Positions 37,784-47,371 of a stretch of DNA of 64,000 nucleotides are shown here, piece by piece. Each line of letters opens with the position of its first letter. Positions within the stretch are counted from its first letter, which is position 1. The notes below the pieces were generated by a model, which ran no database searches, was not told the origin of the DNA, and was given only the letters and a program-made list of their open reading frames with translations. The translations under genes and the position numbers were made by a program. The stretch is from Vibrio rumoiensis (GTDB lineage: Bacteria > Pseudomonadota > Gammaproteobacteria > Enterobacterales > Vibrionaceae): the NCBI RefSeq assembly GCF_002218045.2, contig NZ_AP018686.1:682001-746000 (forward strand). Reading direction: 5' to 3'.

Positions 37784-38620
37784 CTATAAAACTTCAACTT
37801 TATCATCTACATATCTCTGAAAAACTGGATTATTGAGTTCATCCACACTGGCCGGATTCCATAAATGATTTTTGATGCCTTTAACTACCGTATAGATCAC
37901 AGCAGTATCAATTGCCGACATTAAAGCAATGTTGACGGGTTCATTATTGGTATAACCCATTTCAACCTCGAGTAAATCTTTATAATCGATATAACGGAAT
38001 GCACCAGCGCTGACTTCATAAGATAATATTGTCTTTGTTGTCGTAACACTGGATAAGATCTTTCCGGTACGAACATCAACCGAGCGTAAGTTCACTGTAA
38101 TCTGATCCGTTCTATACTGACCTGATGCTCCAATACCTAAATAACGAGCACCTAGTCCTCCTGTCTTAATATTAGTATCGTAAGCAACAATACCACCTTC
38201 AATTAATATATTCGCAGATTGGAGTGAAGGTAATTGATTTCCTTGATTAAAAGCTTCCCCTTTGGTCTGGGCCGCACGTATAATTTTTCGCTCTGTTAAT
38301 AGGTTTTGAAGGCCCTCCCTCTCAAGTGGAGCAAACCAACCAGAATCGATAAGAGACATCGTCAATAACGACGTTGCCCCCTGGGACACCGCGGTAGAAA
38401 AGTTACTATTAGGCTGAGGGCGGTATTGACCTGTTTGATCTCTGAAATTATAAACAGAAACCATGATAATTCCTTGTGGCTTAGGCAAATTAATCAAATC
38501 TTTATAAGCAACACCTCGATACATCAATTTAGATTCTTCTTCAGTATCAGGAATTGAAATGGAGTTTGAACAAGCCGTTAATGCCATGATGATGGCGACT
38601 AAATAAAACTTTTTCATCAT
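37784..38620 (-). CDS. csgG: Curli secretion-pore lipoprotein CsgG
   Basis: A 278-residue outer-membrane lipoprotein that forms the nonameric curli export channel. The lipobox LTAC is near residues 14-17 (mature Cys follows the Ala). The CsgG features VSVYNFRDQTGQYRP, ARYLGIGASGQYRTDQITVNLRSVDV-type beta segments and GYTNNEPVNIALMSAID are present. The ATG at 38620 is 7 bp after GGAG; E. coli CsgG is 277 residues. It is the last gene of csgDEFG. Confidence 0.95.
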   Translation of the reverse strand: MMKKFYLVAIIMALTACSNSISIPDTEEESKLMYRGVAYKDLINLPKPQGIIMVSVYNFRDQTGQYRPQPNSNFSTAVSQGATSLLTMSLIDSGWFAPLEREGLQNLLTERKIIRAAQTKGEAFNQGNQLPSLQSANILIEGGIVAYDTNIKTGGLGARYLGIGASGQYRTDQITVNLRSVDVRTGKILSSVTTTKTILSYEVSAGAFRYIDYKDLLEVEMGYTNNEPVNIALMSAIDTAVIYTVVKGIKNHLWNPASVDELNNPVFQRYVDDKVEVL

Positions 38621-38633
38621 TCGATTCTCCATC

Positions 38634-39038
38634 TCAATTGCCTAAGGGGTCACTAACTTGGATCACTGATGATTCACCAGTCACTTTGTCGTAAATGTTC
38701 AAAGTTAAACCACCATTTCCGTCATCAACCACATTTAAGATGAAATCGTCTGTTTCAAGCTGGCCACCATCAGATTTCCCCGAACTCACATCATCTAATA
38801 AATTATTCAAAAGCCTTGATTGTAAAGTCGTTTGCAATCGATCAGCGGCGGTTAAACCTAGCTCATCATCTGGCTCATACTGATTAATGGCATTTGCAAT
38901 ATTTAATAAATGAGTACCGTTATACGGGTTTCCTCCAAAACTTGGGTTAACTGGCTGATACACTAACTCTGTTGCTGTAGCATCAAATCCAGCCATAGCA
39001 CAGCTTATTAATATGATTTTTTTAAACGTCCTTTTCAT
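38634..39038 (-). CDS. csgF: Curli assembly factor CsgF
   Basis: A 134-residue exported protein. A signal peptide ends near TATA, and the mature N-terminus LVYQPVNPSFGGNPYNG matches the part of CsgF that plugs the CsgG pore and holds CsgB at the cell surface. The C-terminal half is longer-looping and less conserved. It lies 10-13 bp from its neighbours in csgDEFG. Confidence 0.94.
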   Translation of the reverse strand: MKRTFKKIILISCAMAGFDATATELVYQPVNPSFGGNPYNGTHLLNIANAINQYEPDDELGLTAADRLQTTLQSRLLNNLLDDVSSGKSDGGQLETDDFILNVVDDGNGGLTLNIYDKVTGESSVIQVSDPLGN

Positions 39039-39047
39039 AATTACACC

Positions 39048-39518
39048 TTATAGCTCATCAGGAGCAAGATCGGTTTTATCAGAGAACTTCCTGTCTAGCT
39101 TCCATCTTAATAAGTAGTAGGAAATGCTATCAACGGCTTGATCAGCCTTTAATTCAGCTTGTTGTAAACCCGGTGATAAGCTTGTTCTATATATTGGAGT
39201 GTTAAAGTGAAAGATGGTAATAATGCTGCCAGATAATGCCGTTGGTCTTTCTTTAACACTAAGATTTATGGATAAATTTTCATGTTTTTCATTTAATTTT
39301 TGTGAAAAATAAAAATAAAAATTTCTTCCGAGTACAGTCATAGTCTGATCAACAATCAACCCGTTTATACCGCCTTCTGTATCTGGCAATATTTTAGTTT
39401 CATCAATGGGTTGATTGCTATCTATTGAATTATTACTACCTTCATCTTCAGCGACAGAATAAAAAGCCACTAAAGTAAAAATAATTAAAATAACAAACCT
39501 AAAATTAAATCGCTTCAT
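39048..39518 (-). CDS. csgE: Curli periplasmic adaptor CsgE
   Basis: A 156-residue periplasmic protein that caps CsgG and gates curlin export. A signal peptide (about residues 1-23) is followed by an acidic Asn/Ser-rich stretch longer than in E. coli CsgE (129 residues), then the conserved GLIVDQTMTVLGRNFYFYFSQ core and SLSPGLQQAELKADQAVD. Its start overlaps the csgD stop by 4 bp. Confidence 0.93.
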   Translation of the reverse strand: MKRFNFRFVILIIFTLVAFYSVAEDEGSNNSIDSNQPIDETKILPDTEGGINGLIVDQTMTVLGRNFYFYFSQKLNEKHENLSINLSVKERPTALSGSIITIFHFNTPIYRTSLSPGLQQAELKADQAVDSISYYLLRWKLDRKFSDKTDLAPDEL

Positions 39519-40165
39519 ATCGCGCCATCAAATTTGTATTTCTTAGCCCACATCAAAGCTTGCAGTCTGTTTCTCACTTTTATTTTTTTAAATACATGAT
39601 GCAAATGTGTTTTTACTGTATTTTCACTGACAAACAACTGCTCTGCAATCTGAACATTAGAAGCCCCTACCAATAGAAGCTTTAATATCTCCTCTTCTCT
39701 ACAAGTTAAATCAGCAAAAGCCCTAGAAGAAAAAAGATCATTTTTCCGATAATATTCAATAATTTTCTGAGATAGTTCACTTGATAAGCTAAAACGACCT
39801 AGCAATATATCATTTAGCCCTGTAGTTATATTGCCTAGGCAATCATCTTTAAAAAAAACACCGACAACATTTGGAAACTGTAAAATAAAAGAAACGTTGA
39901 TATCTCGGCTATTATTTATAAGAATCTCTTTAACTTTCCTACCTTCACTATGCATATGATTTAAATAAACTTTAATCATGTTATCTTGTATATATTCCAT
40001 ATCTAATATCACATGCATCCCAGATATGTTCGGAGTATTAGTTAACTCTAGAAAATTTGAAAATGTGACAGGGTCAATTTTTCTATTAACTTCGCGCTCT
40101 AAGTTTTCTTTGAGCAAAGAAGACTGCAATGTCTTGCTCGTAATCAAGTAAAGTCTTTCATCCAT
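39515..40165 (-). CDS. csgD: Curli regulator CsgD (LuxR family)
   Basis: A 216-residue transcription factor, exactly the E. coli CsgD length when started at the ATG at 40165, which follows GGAGAGGAACC; the frame is open back to 40192. A receiver-like N-terminal domain precedes a LuxR HTH (TCREEEILKLLLVGASNVQIA, near residues 152-200). It should switch on the csgBAC arm. Its divergent position copies the enterobacterial arrangement. Confidence 0.92.
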   Translation of the reverse strand: MDERLYLITSKTLQSSLLKENLEREVNRKIDPVTFSNFLELTNTPNISGMHVILDMEYIQDNMIKVYLNHMHSEGRKVKEILINNSRDINVSFILQFPNVVGVFFKDDCLGNITTGLNDILLGRFSLSSELSQKIIEYYRKNDLFSSRAFADLTCREEEILKLLLVGASNVQIAEQLFVSENTVKTHLHHVFKKIKVRNRLQALMWAKKYKFDGAI

Positions 40166-40508
40166 GGTTCCTCTCCATTCTAAATCCTGCATAGCTTTCC
40201 GATATGTTCAGCCTAGACAAATAACTTGAAACATCCATTACATCTATCGTTATCCACATGCTTTTTGTCTAATTCTCATTTATAAGAAAGCTTCGACAAA
40301 AAGTTCAAATTTATTTAAGAAAGGTTAGGACAATGTCAAGCCAGTGTAAACTTAGGTTCAGAATTTTTTTTGGCATAAAACTTTTGCAGTAAAAAACACA
40401 ATGGACAGCTACTACTTTAGTTTACTTAATATATTAAACATTCAACTATTAGTTTATAGCCACAAGTAGAACTCGATACCATAATCCCTATTAAATAAAT
40501 CATAGGGA
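40166..40508. promoter_or_regulatory. csgD-csgB divergent control region
   Basis: This AT-rich spacer of about 340 bp separates the two curli arms and must hold both promoters and the CsgD sites. It is shorter than the E. coli region. I could not pick out a specific operator with confidence. Confidence 0.55.
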
Positions 40509-41096
40509 ATGGGTACAAAAATGATAAAAATAAAAAACTTGCTCTTCTTTAAGATCATAAGCGCTCTCTTTTATTTTTTATCAGTAAATGTTGCATTAGC
40601 AAATTTAGACTTAGGTAAAAGTGAGCTTTCTATAAATGAAGAATTAAGCCCTGACCACATTGGAAACATGGCAAATATAAATATATCTGGTGAATTCAAT
40701 CATGCTTATATAGAGCAGAACAGCTCTTATAAATCGGGAAATATCGCATCCATCAATCAAAATGGGAGAAATAATAAATCATTGATTAATCAAGGGGGTG
40801 AAGCCAACAGTGCAAATATAGATCAATATGGAAATAGTAACTTAGCCATTATTCTTCAAAATGGAAGTGGTAATAACGGTTCTATTAGTCAATACGGAAA
40901 CGAAAATGAAGCCATATTAAGCCAGTCTGGAGATAGCCTAGATGGGTCAATCTCTCAACTAGGTAATGGTAACCTTGCTTATATTGTCGACAACAGCAGT
41001 GTAAGTATGTCTGGATATAATATAAATCAATCTGGACAACAAAGTTTAATAATAATTAATGGTATGAATAGAAATATCAGCATGACACTAAAATAA
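40509..41096 (+). CDS. csgB: Minor curlin (CsgB-like nucleator)
   Basis: A 195-residue exported curlin. A signal peptide ends near ALA at about residue 32. The body has about five curlin repeats of the S-x5-Q-x-G-x-x-N-x-A type, for example SISQYGNENEAILSQSG. The last repeat, near the C-terminus, is degenerate and ends NRNISMTLK, as in CsgB proteins that anchor to the cell. The start may be the ATG at 40521 (MIKIKNL). It lies 15 bp before csgA. Confidence 0.85.
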   Translation: MGTKMIKIKNLLFFKIISALFYFLSVNVALANLDLGKSELSINEELSPDHIGNMANINISGEFNHAYIEQNSSYKSGNIASINQNGRNNKSLINQGGEANSANIDQYGNSNLAIILQNGSGNNGSISQYGNENEAILSQSGDSLDGSISQLGNGNLAYIVDNSSVSMSGYNINQSGQQSLIIINGMNRNISMTLK

Positions 41097-41111
41097 TAGA
41101 AGGAATTTATT

Positions 41112-42329
41112 ATGAAAAAGTTAACAATTGCAATTTCAACTATATTAGCCACTGGATTTAGTGCACACGCGCTAGCGGTGGATAATACATCTTACATTAA
41201 TGTTTCTGGTGGTTCGAGCTCAGCTCTTGTCACTCAATTAAGCCTTGGGGATGATGGCGGAAACGTATCTAATGCTTCTGTGACAGCAGGTTATAACAAT
41301 CACGCTCTTGTATTTCAAGCAGGCTCAGCAAGTACTTCTAATGTATCGATTGCAGGTGGTGCGGGTAACAACGCCTTTGTTAGTCAAGGTGCGCTAGGTG
41401 CTCAAAACACTGCATCAGTGAATACAACAAACTCTTTTGGTACAACATCTAGTATTAACCAAGGTGCATCAACTACAGAGTTTGGCTTGCTTGTCAACGC
41501 AACTAGTTCAAATACTGCAGGTATAACAACCACAAATTCAGCAGCTGTAAATTCATCAATTAACCAAGGTGCTTCTGCATCTTCGTTTGGTTTTTTTAAT
41601 GGTGCATCCAGTAACAATACTGCTTATATATCAACAACAAATTCAGCATTTGTAAACTCAACGATTAATCAAAGCTCAACTGCTTCATCGGGGTTTTTTC
41701 CTGAATATAATTCGAACTCAAATCTTGCTAGTATCTCTACGGATCAATCTATATTCGTAAGCTCAGCAATTAATCAAAATAATGCTAGTGATGGTGGTAT
41801 GAATACCGCTGGAATTAGTGTTAGCCAATCAGGCGGTGTATTATCAACTGTAGATCAAGAAGGTACCGCTAACACGGGTTATATTAATGTGATGAACTCA
41901 GGTGGCGTAACATCATCTATTGATCAAAATGGAGAGATGAATACTGCTGGTATTAGTTTAAATGGTGCCCTTTCTTCAAGTGCTTCAATTGACCAATATG
42001 GTGAAGGCAACGAAGCATACATTAGTGGTTCTGGTGCATTTAATGAAACTAGTATCCTTCAAGTTGGTGAAGGTAACCTAGCATCAGCGACAACATCTGG
42101 AGTTGGAAATGATTCTCTTACCCACCAATTTGGTGAGGGTAACATCTCTGGTACCAATGTTTCTGGCTGGTTTAACGATGCTGTAACGGTGCAAGTAGGT
42201 GAAATGAATACTGCTTATACTACTGTAAGTGGTGTAAATAATACTGCATTAACTTTCCAAAATGGTCATGACGTAGCGAACACAACGGTTAGTGGTTGGA
42301 ATAACTTAGCTGTTACAAACCAATGGTAA
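41112..42329 (+). CDS. csgA: Major curlin, unusually long CsgA
   Basis: A 405-residue exported amyloid subunit, against 151 in E. coli. The signal peptide ends near AHALA (about residue 23). At least a dozen curlin-type repeats follow. The C-terminal ones are regular (SIDQYGEGNEAYISGSG, ILQVGEGNLASATTSG and so on), while the N-terminal half has Ser/Thr/Asn-rich inserts between repeats. A protein of this size would give a longer beta-solenoid per subunit. GAAGGAATTT precedes the ATG. Confidence 0.88.
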   Translation: MKKLTIAISTILATGFSAHALAVDNTSYINVSGGSSSALVTQLSLGDDGGNVSNASVTAGYNNHALVFQAGSASTSNVSIAGGAGNNAFVSQGALGAQNTASVNTTNSFGTTSSINQGASTTEFGLLVNATSSNTAGITTTNSAAVNSSINQGASASSFGFFNGASSNNTAYISTTNSAFVNSTINQSSTASSGFFPEYNSNSNLASISTDQSIFVSSAINQNNASDGGMNTAGISVSQSGGVLSTVDQEGTANTGYINVMNSGGVTSSIDQNGEMNTAGISLNGALSSSASIDQYGEGNEAYISGSGAFNETSILQVGEGNLASATTSGVGNDSLTHQFGEGNISGTNVSGWFNDAVTVQVGEMNTAYTTVSGVNNTALTFQNGHDVANTTVSGWNNLAVTNQW

Positions 42330-42331
42330 TC

Positions 42332-42685
42332 ATGAAAACTTTTAATACAATAGCGGCGCTCTGCGCCGCTCTTTTCTTGTCTACTCAACTTCTCGCGGCT
42401 GAAATGAATATGCTTAAACCATTCCCAAATTCAGAGCTCAGCTGTCAATCAACAGAGCAAGCAACAAAAGTTATACTAAAAACCACCAACGCTGATGTTA
42501 TACAAGTTAAGATATCGAGTAAAAGTGGCAACACAATGATGTCGCAAGTATCTGGTCATTCTTCCAATCAATTTCAATTTTCTATTTCAGATTTACCGCT
42601 TAACTTAGAACTAATAAGTAATCGCACAACTCTAACTTATCAAGTCGTGATGGAAGACTCTGAATGTCATATTGTCACAAGGTAG
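42332..42685 (+). CDS. csgC: CsgC-like curlin chaperone
   Basis: A 117-residue periplasmic protein starting 2 bp after the csgA stop. A signal peptide ends near LLAA (about residue 20). The mature part is a small beta-rich domain with two cysteines (LSCQS and SECHIV), which could form a disulphide. Size and place match CsgC, which stops curlin from polymerising in the periplasm. Sequence similarity is not strong enough to be sure by eye. Confidence 0.65.
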   Translation: MKTFNTIAALCAALFLSTQLLAAEMNMLKPFPNSELSCQSTEQATKVILKTTNADVIQVKISSKSGNTMMSQVSGHSSNQFQFSISDLPLNLELISNRTTLTYQVVMEDSECHIVTR

Positions 42686-42785
42686 ATTTCACCTTAAGAA
42701 AAACCCCTCAATATCAAAAATAAAAAATCCCCAATGCTCATACGAGTTATTGAGGATTGGATACAAAACCTGCGTTTTCAAGTAA

Positions 42786-42822
42786 AAAAACCGCCTAGGA
42801 GTAAAGACTAGGCGGCTAAAAA
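42786..42822 (+). terminator. Terminator after csgBAC
   Basis: A CCGCCTAG stem with its complement CTAGGCGG encloses a 9-base loop. It is flanked by A-rich sequence and is only weakly T-tailed (CTAAAAA), so some read-through is possible. Confidence 0.6.
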
Positions 42823-43024
42823 TAACACATATACTTACTACTACATACGGGGCATTTTGCACCGAAATCTAATTGGGGGATTAGATATACAGGATTATAA
42901 ATAAAAACCAAACAAAATGATTAGCAAGAAGAAAATTTCCAGCGATGCAATGCCAACCAACAAATCATCACGCGATAAAATCACAATCTCATTAATGATA
43001 AAAATCACCAAATTGAATATCCAA

Positions 43025-43115
43025 TCGTATTTATTGCCGAGTGTCGTTATCGGTGGGCATCAACGCCCTTACGACAAAGTACTATTGAGGCGCCGTGCGG
43101 ATAAGTGATATCGCC
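43025..43115. repeat. Possible intergenic REP-like element
   Basis: The stretch contains a hairpin GGGCATCAACGCCC and a second weak stem AGGCG/CGCCT around GTGCGGATAAGTGATAT, within a 616-bp gene-free region (42686-43301). The layout resembles dispersed palindromic units often found between convergent genes. No other copy was noticed in this window. Confidence 0.3.
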
Positions 43116-43257
43116 TTTTTCTTTTTCAGCCTGTTCCAGTCGTTGTGGGACTTGGGAGGAATAAGGAAAGCCTATCGCTAAGCAAAAGACTATTTAGAAT
43201 ATTAGGGCTAAATTAGGGCTTTATTGCTTTTCTAAACAAGTTCTAAGGGCATAAAAA

Positions 43258-43282
43258 AACGCACCCGAAAGTGCGCTTTTAT
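43258..43282 (-). terminator. Terminator of kbl-tdh
   Basis: A GCGCAC/GTGCG stem on the minus strand is followed by TTTTTTT. Confidence 0.8.
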
Positions 43283-43301
43283 TATCAATCTTATGGGCTA
43301 A

Positions 43302-44336
43302 TTACTTAGTCCAATCTAAGATCACTTTTCCAGAAAGCCCGCCACGCATAGTGTCGAAGCCCTCTTGGAAATCATCAACGCTGAAATGATGTGTGATAAT
43401 TGGAGTTAGATCTAAGCCTGATTGAATGAGGCTCGCCATCTTGTACCAAGTTTCGAACATTTCACGACCATAGATGCCTTTAATCACTAAACCTTTAAAG
43501 ATCACTTTAGTCCAGTCGATGGCCATATCGGATGGTGGAATGCCAAGTAATGCGACACGACCACCGTGGTTCATGCCTTCTAACATAGCGTTAAATGCAG
43601 AAGGAACACCTGACATTTCTAAGCCAACATCAAACCCTTCGGTCATGCCTAAATCTGACATTACATCTTCTAGTTTTTCTTCAGCTACGTTAACAGCGCG
43701 AGTTACGCCCATTTTACGAGCCAATTCTAGGCGATATTCGTTCACATCGGTAATCACCACATGGCGTGCACCAACATGCTTGGCAACTGCTGCCGCCATA
43801 ATACCAATTGGACCAGCACCGGTGATTAATACATCTTCACCCACTAAATCAAATGAAAGAGCGGTGTGCACAGCGTTACCAAATGGGTCAAAAATAGACG
43901 CTAAATCATCAGAAATTTCATCTGGGATCTTAAAGGCATTAAATGCTGGAATGACTAGGTATTCCGAAAATGCACCGGTACGGTTAACACCAACACCAGT
44001 GGTATTACGGCAAAGATGCGTACGACCACCACGACAGTTACGGCAATGCCCACAAGTAATGTGGCCTTCACCAGAAACACGGTCACCAATTTCAAAACCT
44101 TTTACTTCCTGGCCAATACCAACCACTTCCCCCACGTATTCATGACCGACTACCATTGGGTATGGAATGGTATTTTGAGACCACTCATCCCAGTTGTAGA
44201 TGTGCACATCAGTACCACAAATAGCCGTTTTACGAATTTTAATTAAAATGTCGTTATGACCCATCTCTGGCATATCGACTTCAGTCATCCAGATACCTTC
44301 TTCAGGCTTTAATTTTGAAAGTGCTTTAATTTTCAT
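43302..44336 (-). CDS. tdh: L-threonine 3-dehydrogenase
   Basis: A 344-residue zinc alcohol-dehydrogenase-family enzyme that oxidises L-threonine to 2-amino-3-oxobutyrate with NAD. The catalytic zinc site is TAICGTDVHIYNWDEW (Cys38 region) with GHEYVGEVV, and the structural zinc site is CGHCRNCRGGRTHLC. The NAD motif GAGPIG is near residues 174-179. It is cotranscribed with kbl, 20 bp upstream. Confidence 0.96.
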   Translation of the reverse strand: MKIKALSKLKPEEGIWMTEVDMPEMGHNDILIKIRKTAICGTDVHIYNWDEWSQNTIPYPMVVGHEYVGEVVGIGQEVKGFEIGDRVSGEGHITCGHCRNCRGGRTHLCRNTTGVGVNRTGAFSEYLVIPAFNAFKIPDEISDDLASIFDPFGNAVHTALSFDLVGEDVLITGAGPIGIMAAAVAKHVGARHVVITDVNEYRLELARKMGVTRAVNVAEEKLEDVMSDLGMTEGFDVGLEMSGVPSAFNAMLEGMNHGGRVALLGIPPSDMAIDWTKVIFKGLVIKGIYGREMFETWYKMASLIQSGLDLTPIITHHFSVDDFQEGFDTMRGGLSGKVILDWTK

Positions 44337-44356
44337 TGTGATTTCCTAAAGTCGAT

Positions 44357-45553
44357 TTAAGCGATAATGCCCATGTCTTTACCAACTGCGATGAATGCAT
44401 CAATCGCGCGATCAAGTTGCTCTCTGCTATGAGCTGCAGACATTTGAGTACGAATTCGAGCTTGGCCTTTTGGCACGACTGGGAATGAGAAGCCCACTAC
44501 ATAGATGCCTTTTTCAAGCGCACGCTCAGCAAACTCAGCAGCGACTTTTGCATCCCCAAGCATAATAGGAATAATCGCATGATCAGCTCCAGCCATAGTA
44601 AAGCCAGCTTCTGTCATACGAGTACGGAAATGGCCCGCGTTTTCCCAAAGTTTAGCACGAAGATCATTGCTTTCAGCCAGTAGATCAATCACACGAATTG
44701 AAGCTGCAACAATCGCAGGTGCTACTGAATTTGAGAATAGGTATGGGCGAGAACGCTGACGCAACCAATCAATGACTTCTTTCTTACCCGAAGTATAACC
44801 ACCTGAAGCGCCACCCATCGCTTTACCTAATGTTCCGGTGATCAAATCAATACGGCCCATTACATTATTGTATTCGTGCGTACCACGACCATTTTCACCC
44901 ATAAAGCCCACAGCGTGAGAGTCATCAACCATGACTAACGCGTTGTATTTATCGGCTAAATCACAAATGGCGGTTAGGTTTGCAACCACGCCATCCATCG
45001 AGAATACACCATCGGTTACAATCAATTTATAGCGTGCGCCCGCTTCATCAGCGGCAATCAATTGTGCTTCAAGTTCAGCCATGTTGTTATTGGCATAACG
45101 GAAACGCTTTGCTTTACATAAACGAACACCATCAATGATAGAGGCATGGTTTAAAGCATCAGAAATAATTGCATCTTCCGCCCCAAGAATGGTTTCAAAT
45201 AAACCAGTGTTTGCATCAAAGCACGATGTGTAAAGAATCGTATCTTCCATACCTAAGAAGTCAGAAAGCTTACGTTCCAACTCTTTATGTGCATCTTGTG
45301 TACCACAAATAAAGCGAACGGAAGCCATACCAAAACCGTGTTCGTCCATGCCTTGCTTAGCCGCTTCAATCAGATCAGGGTGATTTGCTAAACCGAGGTA
45401 GTTATTTGCACAGAAGTTCAATACTTCTTCGCCTGTTGAAATAGAGACTGCAGCAGCTTGCGCAGAAGTAATAATACGCTCAGATTTGTACAAACCTTCA
45501 GACTTAACATCTTCAATTTGTTGATTAATTTGACTGTAGAATGCAGAAGACAT
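44357..45553 (-). CDS. kbl: Glycine C-acetyltransferase (2-amino-3-ketobutyrate CoA ligase)
   Basis: A 398-residue PLP enzyme that cleaves 2-amino-3-ketobutyrate with CoA into glycine and acetyl-CoA, the second step of threonine breakdown. The segments NNYLGLANHP, VDDSHAVGFMGENGRGT and the PLP lysine in TLGKAMGGASGGY are all typical. It pairs with tdh. AGGAAATTTC precedes the ATG. Confidence 0.96.
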   Translation of the reverse strand: MSSAFYSQINQQIEDVKSEGLYKSERIITSAQAAAVSISTGEEVLNFCANNYLGLANHPDLIEAAKQGMDEHGFGMASVRFICGTQDAHKELERKLSDFLGMEDTILYTSCFDANTGLFETILGAEDAIISDALNHASIIDGVRLCKAKRFRYANNNMAELEAQLIAADEAGARYKLIVTDGVFSMDGVVANLTAICDLADKYNALVMVDDSHAVGFMGENGRGTHEYNNVMGRIDLITGTLGKAMGGASGGYTSGKKEVIDWLRQRSRPYLFSNSVAPAIVAASIRVIDLLAESNDLRAKLWENAGHFRTRMTEAGFTMAGADHAIIPIMLGDAKVAAEFAERALEKGIYVVGFSFPVVPKGQARIRTQMSAAHSREQLDRAIDAFIAVGKDMGIIA

Positions 45554-45699
45554 GAAATTTCCTTTTTATATTTGTGATTTTTTCAATTAAAAACCTAACA
45601 TCTATTCTAGTTTATGCCATAAAAGACTATTATCCCCCCGCATGGAAAAACATTAGTGAACTGAATTCACAAATAGACTAGCAGCTTGGAGGTAGTGAC

Positions 45700-46611
45700 A
45701 TGCTTAACTCTCGATTGATCGCTCTTTTGCCCGATTTAGCCACTTTCATACTAGTGGTCAATAAAGGTAGTTTTACGGCAGCAGCAAAAGAATTAGGTGT
45801 CACCCCTTCTGCGTTAAGTAAACTCATCACGCGCTTAGAGGCCTCGCTTTCTGTAAAGCTATTTGACCGCACTACTCGCACTCTACAAATTACTCAATCA
45901 GGCCAAAAAATTTATCAACAATCGGTTGCCATGGTGAACGCTGCTCAACAAGCCGTGGATATCTCCAATGCAGAACATGAAGCGCCAGTGGGTACCATTA
46001 CTATCGCCGCGCCCAAAGCCTTTCTAAGTATCGTACTGCAACCCATTGTTACCCCCTTTCTACAACGTTATCCAGACATTGAACTTAAACTCAAAGTTTC
46101 TGATGGCGATATCGACATGCTAGAGCAAGGCATCGACATCATGTTTCGTTTAACCGATAAGCCTTATGAAAATTTAATCTCTCGAGAACTCGGCAAGGTT
46201 AACCTGTCATTGTGTGCTAGCCCTGATTATCTGGCTTTAAAAGGAGTACCGACGCACCCAACCGAACTCAGACTCCATGATTGTTTATACCTTGGTGAAA
46301 CTCGTACCGATCACATTTGGGACTTTGTAAAAGGCAATGAAACCCATACGATCCCAGTGTCTGGTCGCTATGCGGTAAACCACTCTCAAATGCGCTTGAA
46401 TGGTGTCAAAGATGGATTAGGGATTGGTATATTCCCTGATTTTGTAATTAGAGAAGCTTTAAGCAATGGTGAAGTGATTCAAGTGTTAGAAGATTGGACG
46501 ATTAAAGGCAACTATCACGGGGTCATTGCCATGCAGTACGCGTCGAGTAAATACATGCCGACGCGTCTAAAGGTGTTTATTGATTATGCAGTGAAACATT
46601 TGCCGATATAA
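45700..46611 (+). CDS. LysR-family regulator divergent from kbl-tdh
   Basis: A 303-residue LysR-type transcription factor. The N-terminal HTH is LGVTPSALSKLITRLEASLSV (split motif near residues 29-48), followed by a substrate-binding domain. Its divergent position next to kbl-tdh suggests it controls threonine degradation. GGAGG precedes the ATG by about 7 bp. Confidence 0.88.
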   Translation: MLNSRLIALLPDLATFILVVNKGSFTAAAKELGVTPSALSKLITRLEASLSVKLFDRTTRTLQITQSGQKIYQQSVAMVNAAQQAVDISNAEHEAPVGTITIAAPKAFLSIVLQPIVTPFLQRYPDIELKLKVSDGDIDMLEQGIDIMFRLTDKPYENLISRELGKVNLSLCASPDYLALKGVPTHPTELRLHDCLYLGETRTDHIWDFVKGNETHTIPVSGRYAVNHSQMRLNGVKDGLGIGIFPDFVIREALSNGEVIQVLEDWTIKGNYHGVIAMQYASSKYMPTRLKVFIDYAVKHLPI

Positions 46612-46618
46612 ACACGAA

Positions 46619-47371
46619 TTAAATCGCCATGCTTTCAAATTCAGCGATCGGTTGACGCCCTCGTGTTGCTAAGAATGCTAAAAACTGTTTCGGTGTATGA
46701 GTGATCACCTGTTCAGCTGGCATTTCAATACGATCCAGTAATTCACTCACCTTCTCAAACTTGCCTAAGTCATGAGCAAAATGCGCATCGGTTCCTGTCG
46801 TGATATAACCACCCGCTTCTTTTACCGCCAATGCGATCGCTTCACAACGTTCTTCACTGCCCGCTCGACTGCCACCTTTTAATGAGGAATTATTCAACTC
46901 AATGGCGACATCATGCTCTTTGGCACATTCAGCAACGGCTTTAAAATCAAAATCGTATCTCGGGTTGCCTAAATGACCAAGTGCATCAATACGCCCGCTT
47001 TTAATTACATTGATTAGCGTTGTTGTGTGGATGGCTTTCGTTGACGGAGCAAATACAGGTTCATGAAAACTGGCAATCACCCAATCCAAATGTTCATCGC
47101 AGCTTGGATGAATATCAACCTCTCCAGATTCATTGATGATATTGCTTTCCATACCTCGTAAAACCGCTACATCATGAAGAAATCGAGGTAATATGCGCTG
47201 GTTATTAAAGAACCAATAGTGAGGTGCGCCCGGCATACTTGAAGCGTGGTCAGTCGTGCAGAACATCTTCATACCATGTTGCTGCGCACACTGGGCATTT
47301 TCGATTAACGTACTGTAAGCATGTCCGCTCGCATAAGTGTGGGTATGAGTATCAACTTGTATCTGCATCAT
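46619..47371 (-). CDS. ycdX: PHP-family phosphatase YcdX
   Basis: A 250-residue PHP-domain metal-dependent phosphatase. The metal-binding motifs are DTHTHTYASGHAYS, TDHASSMPGA, ASFHEP, ALGHLGNP and TGTDAHFAHDLG. The start at 47371 (or 47368) follows AGGAG; the frame is open to 47401. The ends of this gene and the LysR gene converge with an 7-bp gap. It probably acts on small phosphate esters. Confidence 0.9.
   Translation of the reverse strand: MMQIQVDTHTHTYASGHAYSTLIENAQCAQQHGMKMFCTTDHASSMPGAPHYWFFNNQRILPRFLHDVAVLRGMESNIINESGEVDIHPSCDEHLDWVIASFHEPVFAPSTKAIHTTTLINVIKSGRIDALGHLGNPRYDFDFKAVAECAKEHDVAIELNNSSLKGGSRAGSEERCEAIALAVKEAGGYITTGTDAHFAHDLGKFEKVSELLDRIEMPAEQVITHTPKQFLAFLATRGRQPIAEFESMAI

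Noticed and set aside
42917..43108. Open frame of 63 codons after the curli locus
   Set aside because: No usable ribosome binding site or protein-like composition, and it overlaps the hairpin-rich repeat candidate.
43474..44145. Long open frame opposite tdh
   Set aside because: It is antisense to a well-supported gene and its translation has no domain features.
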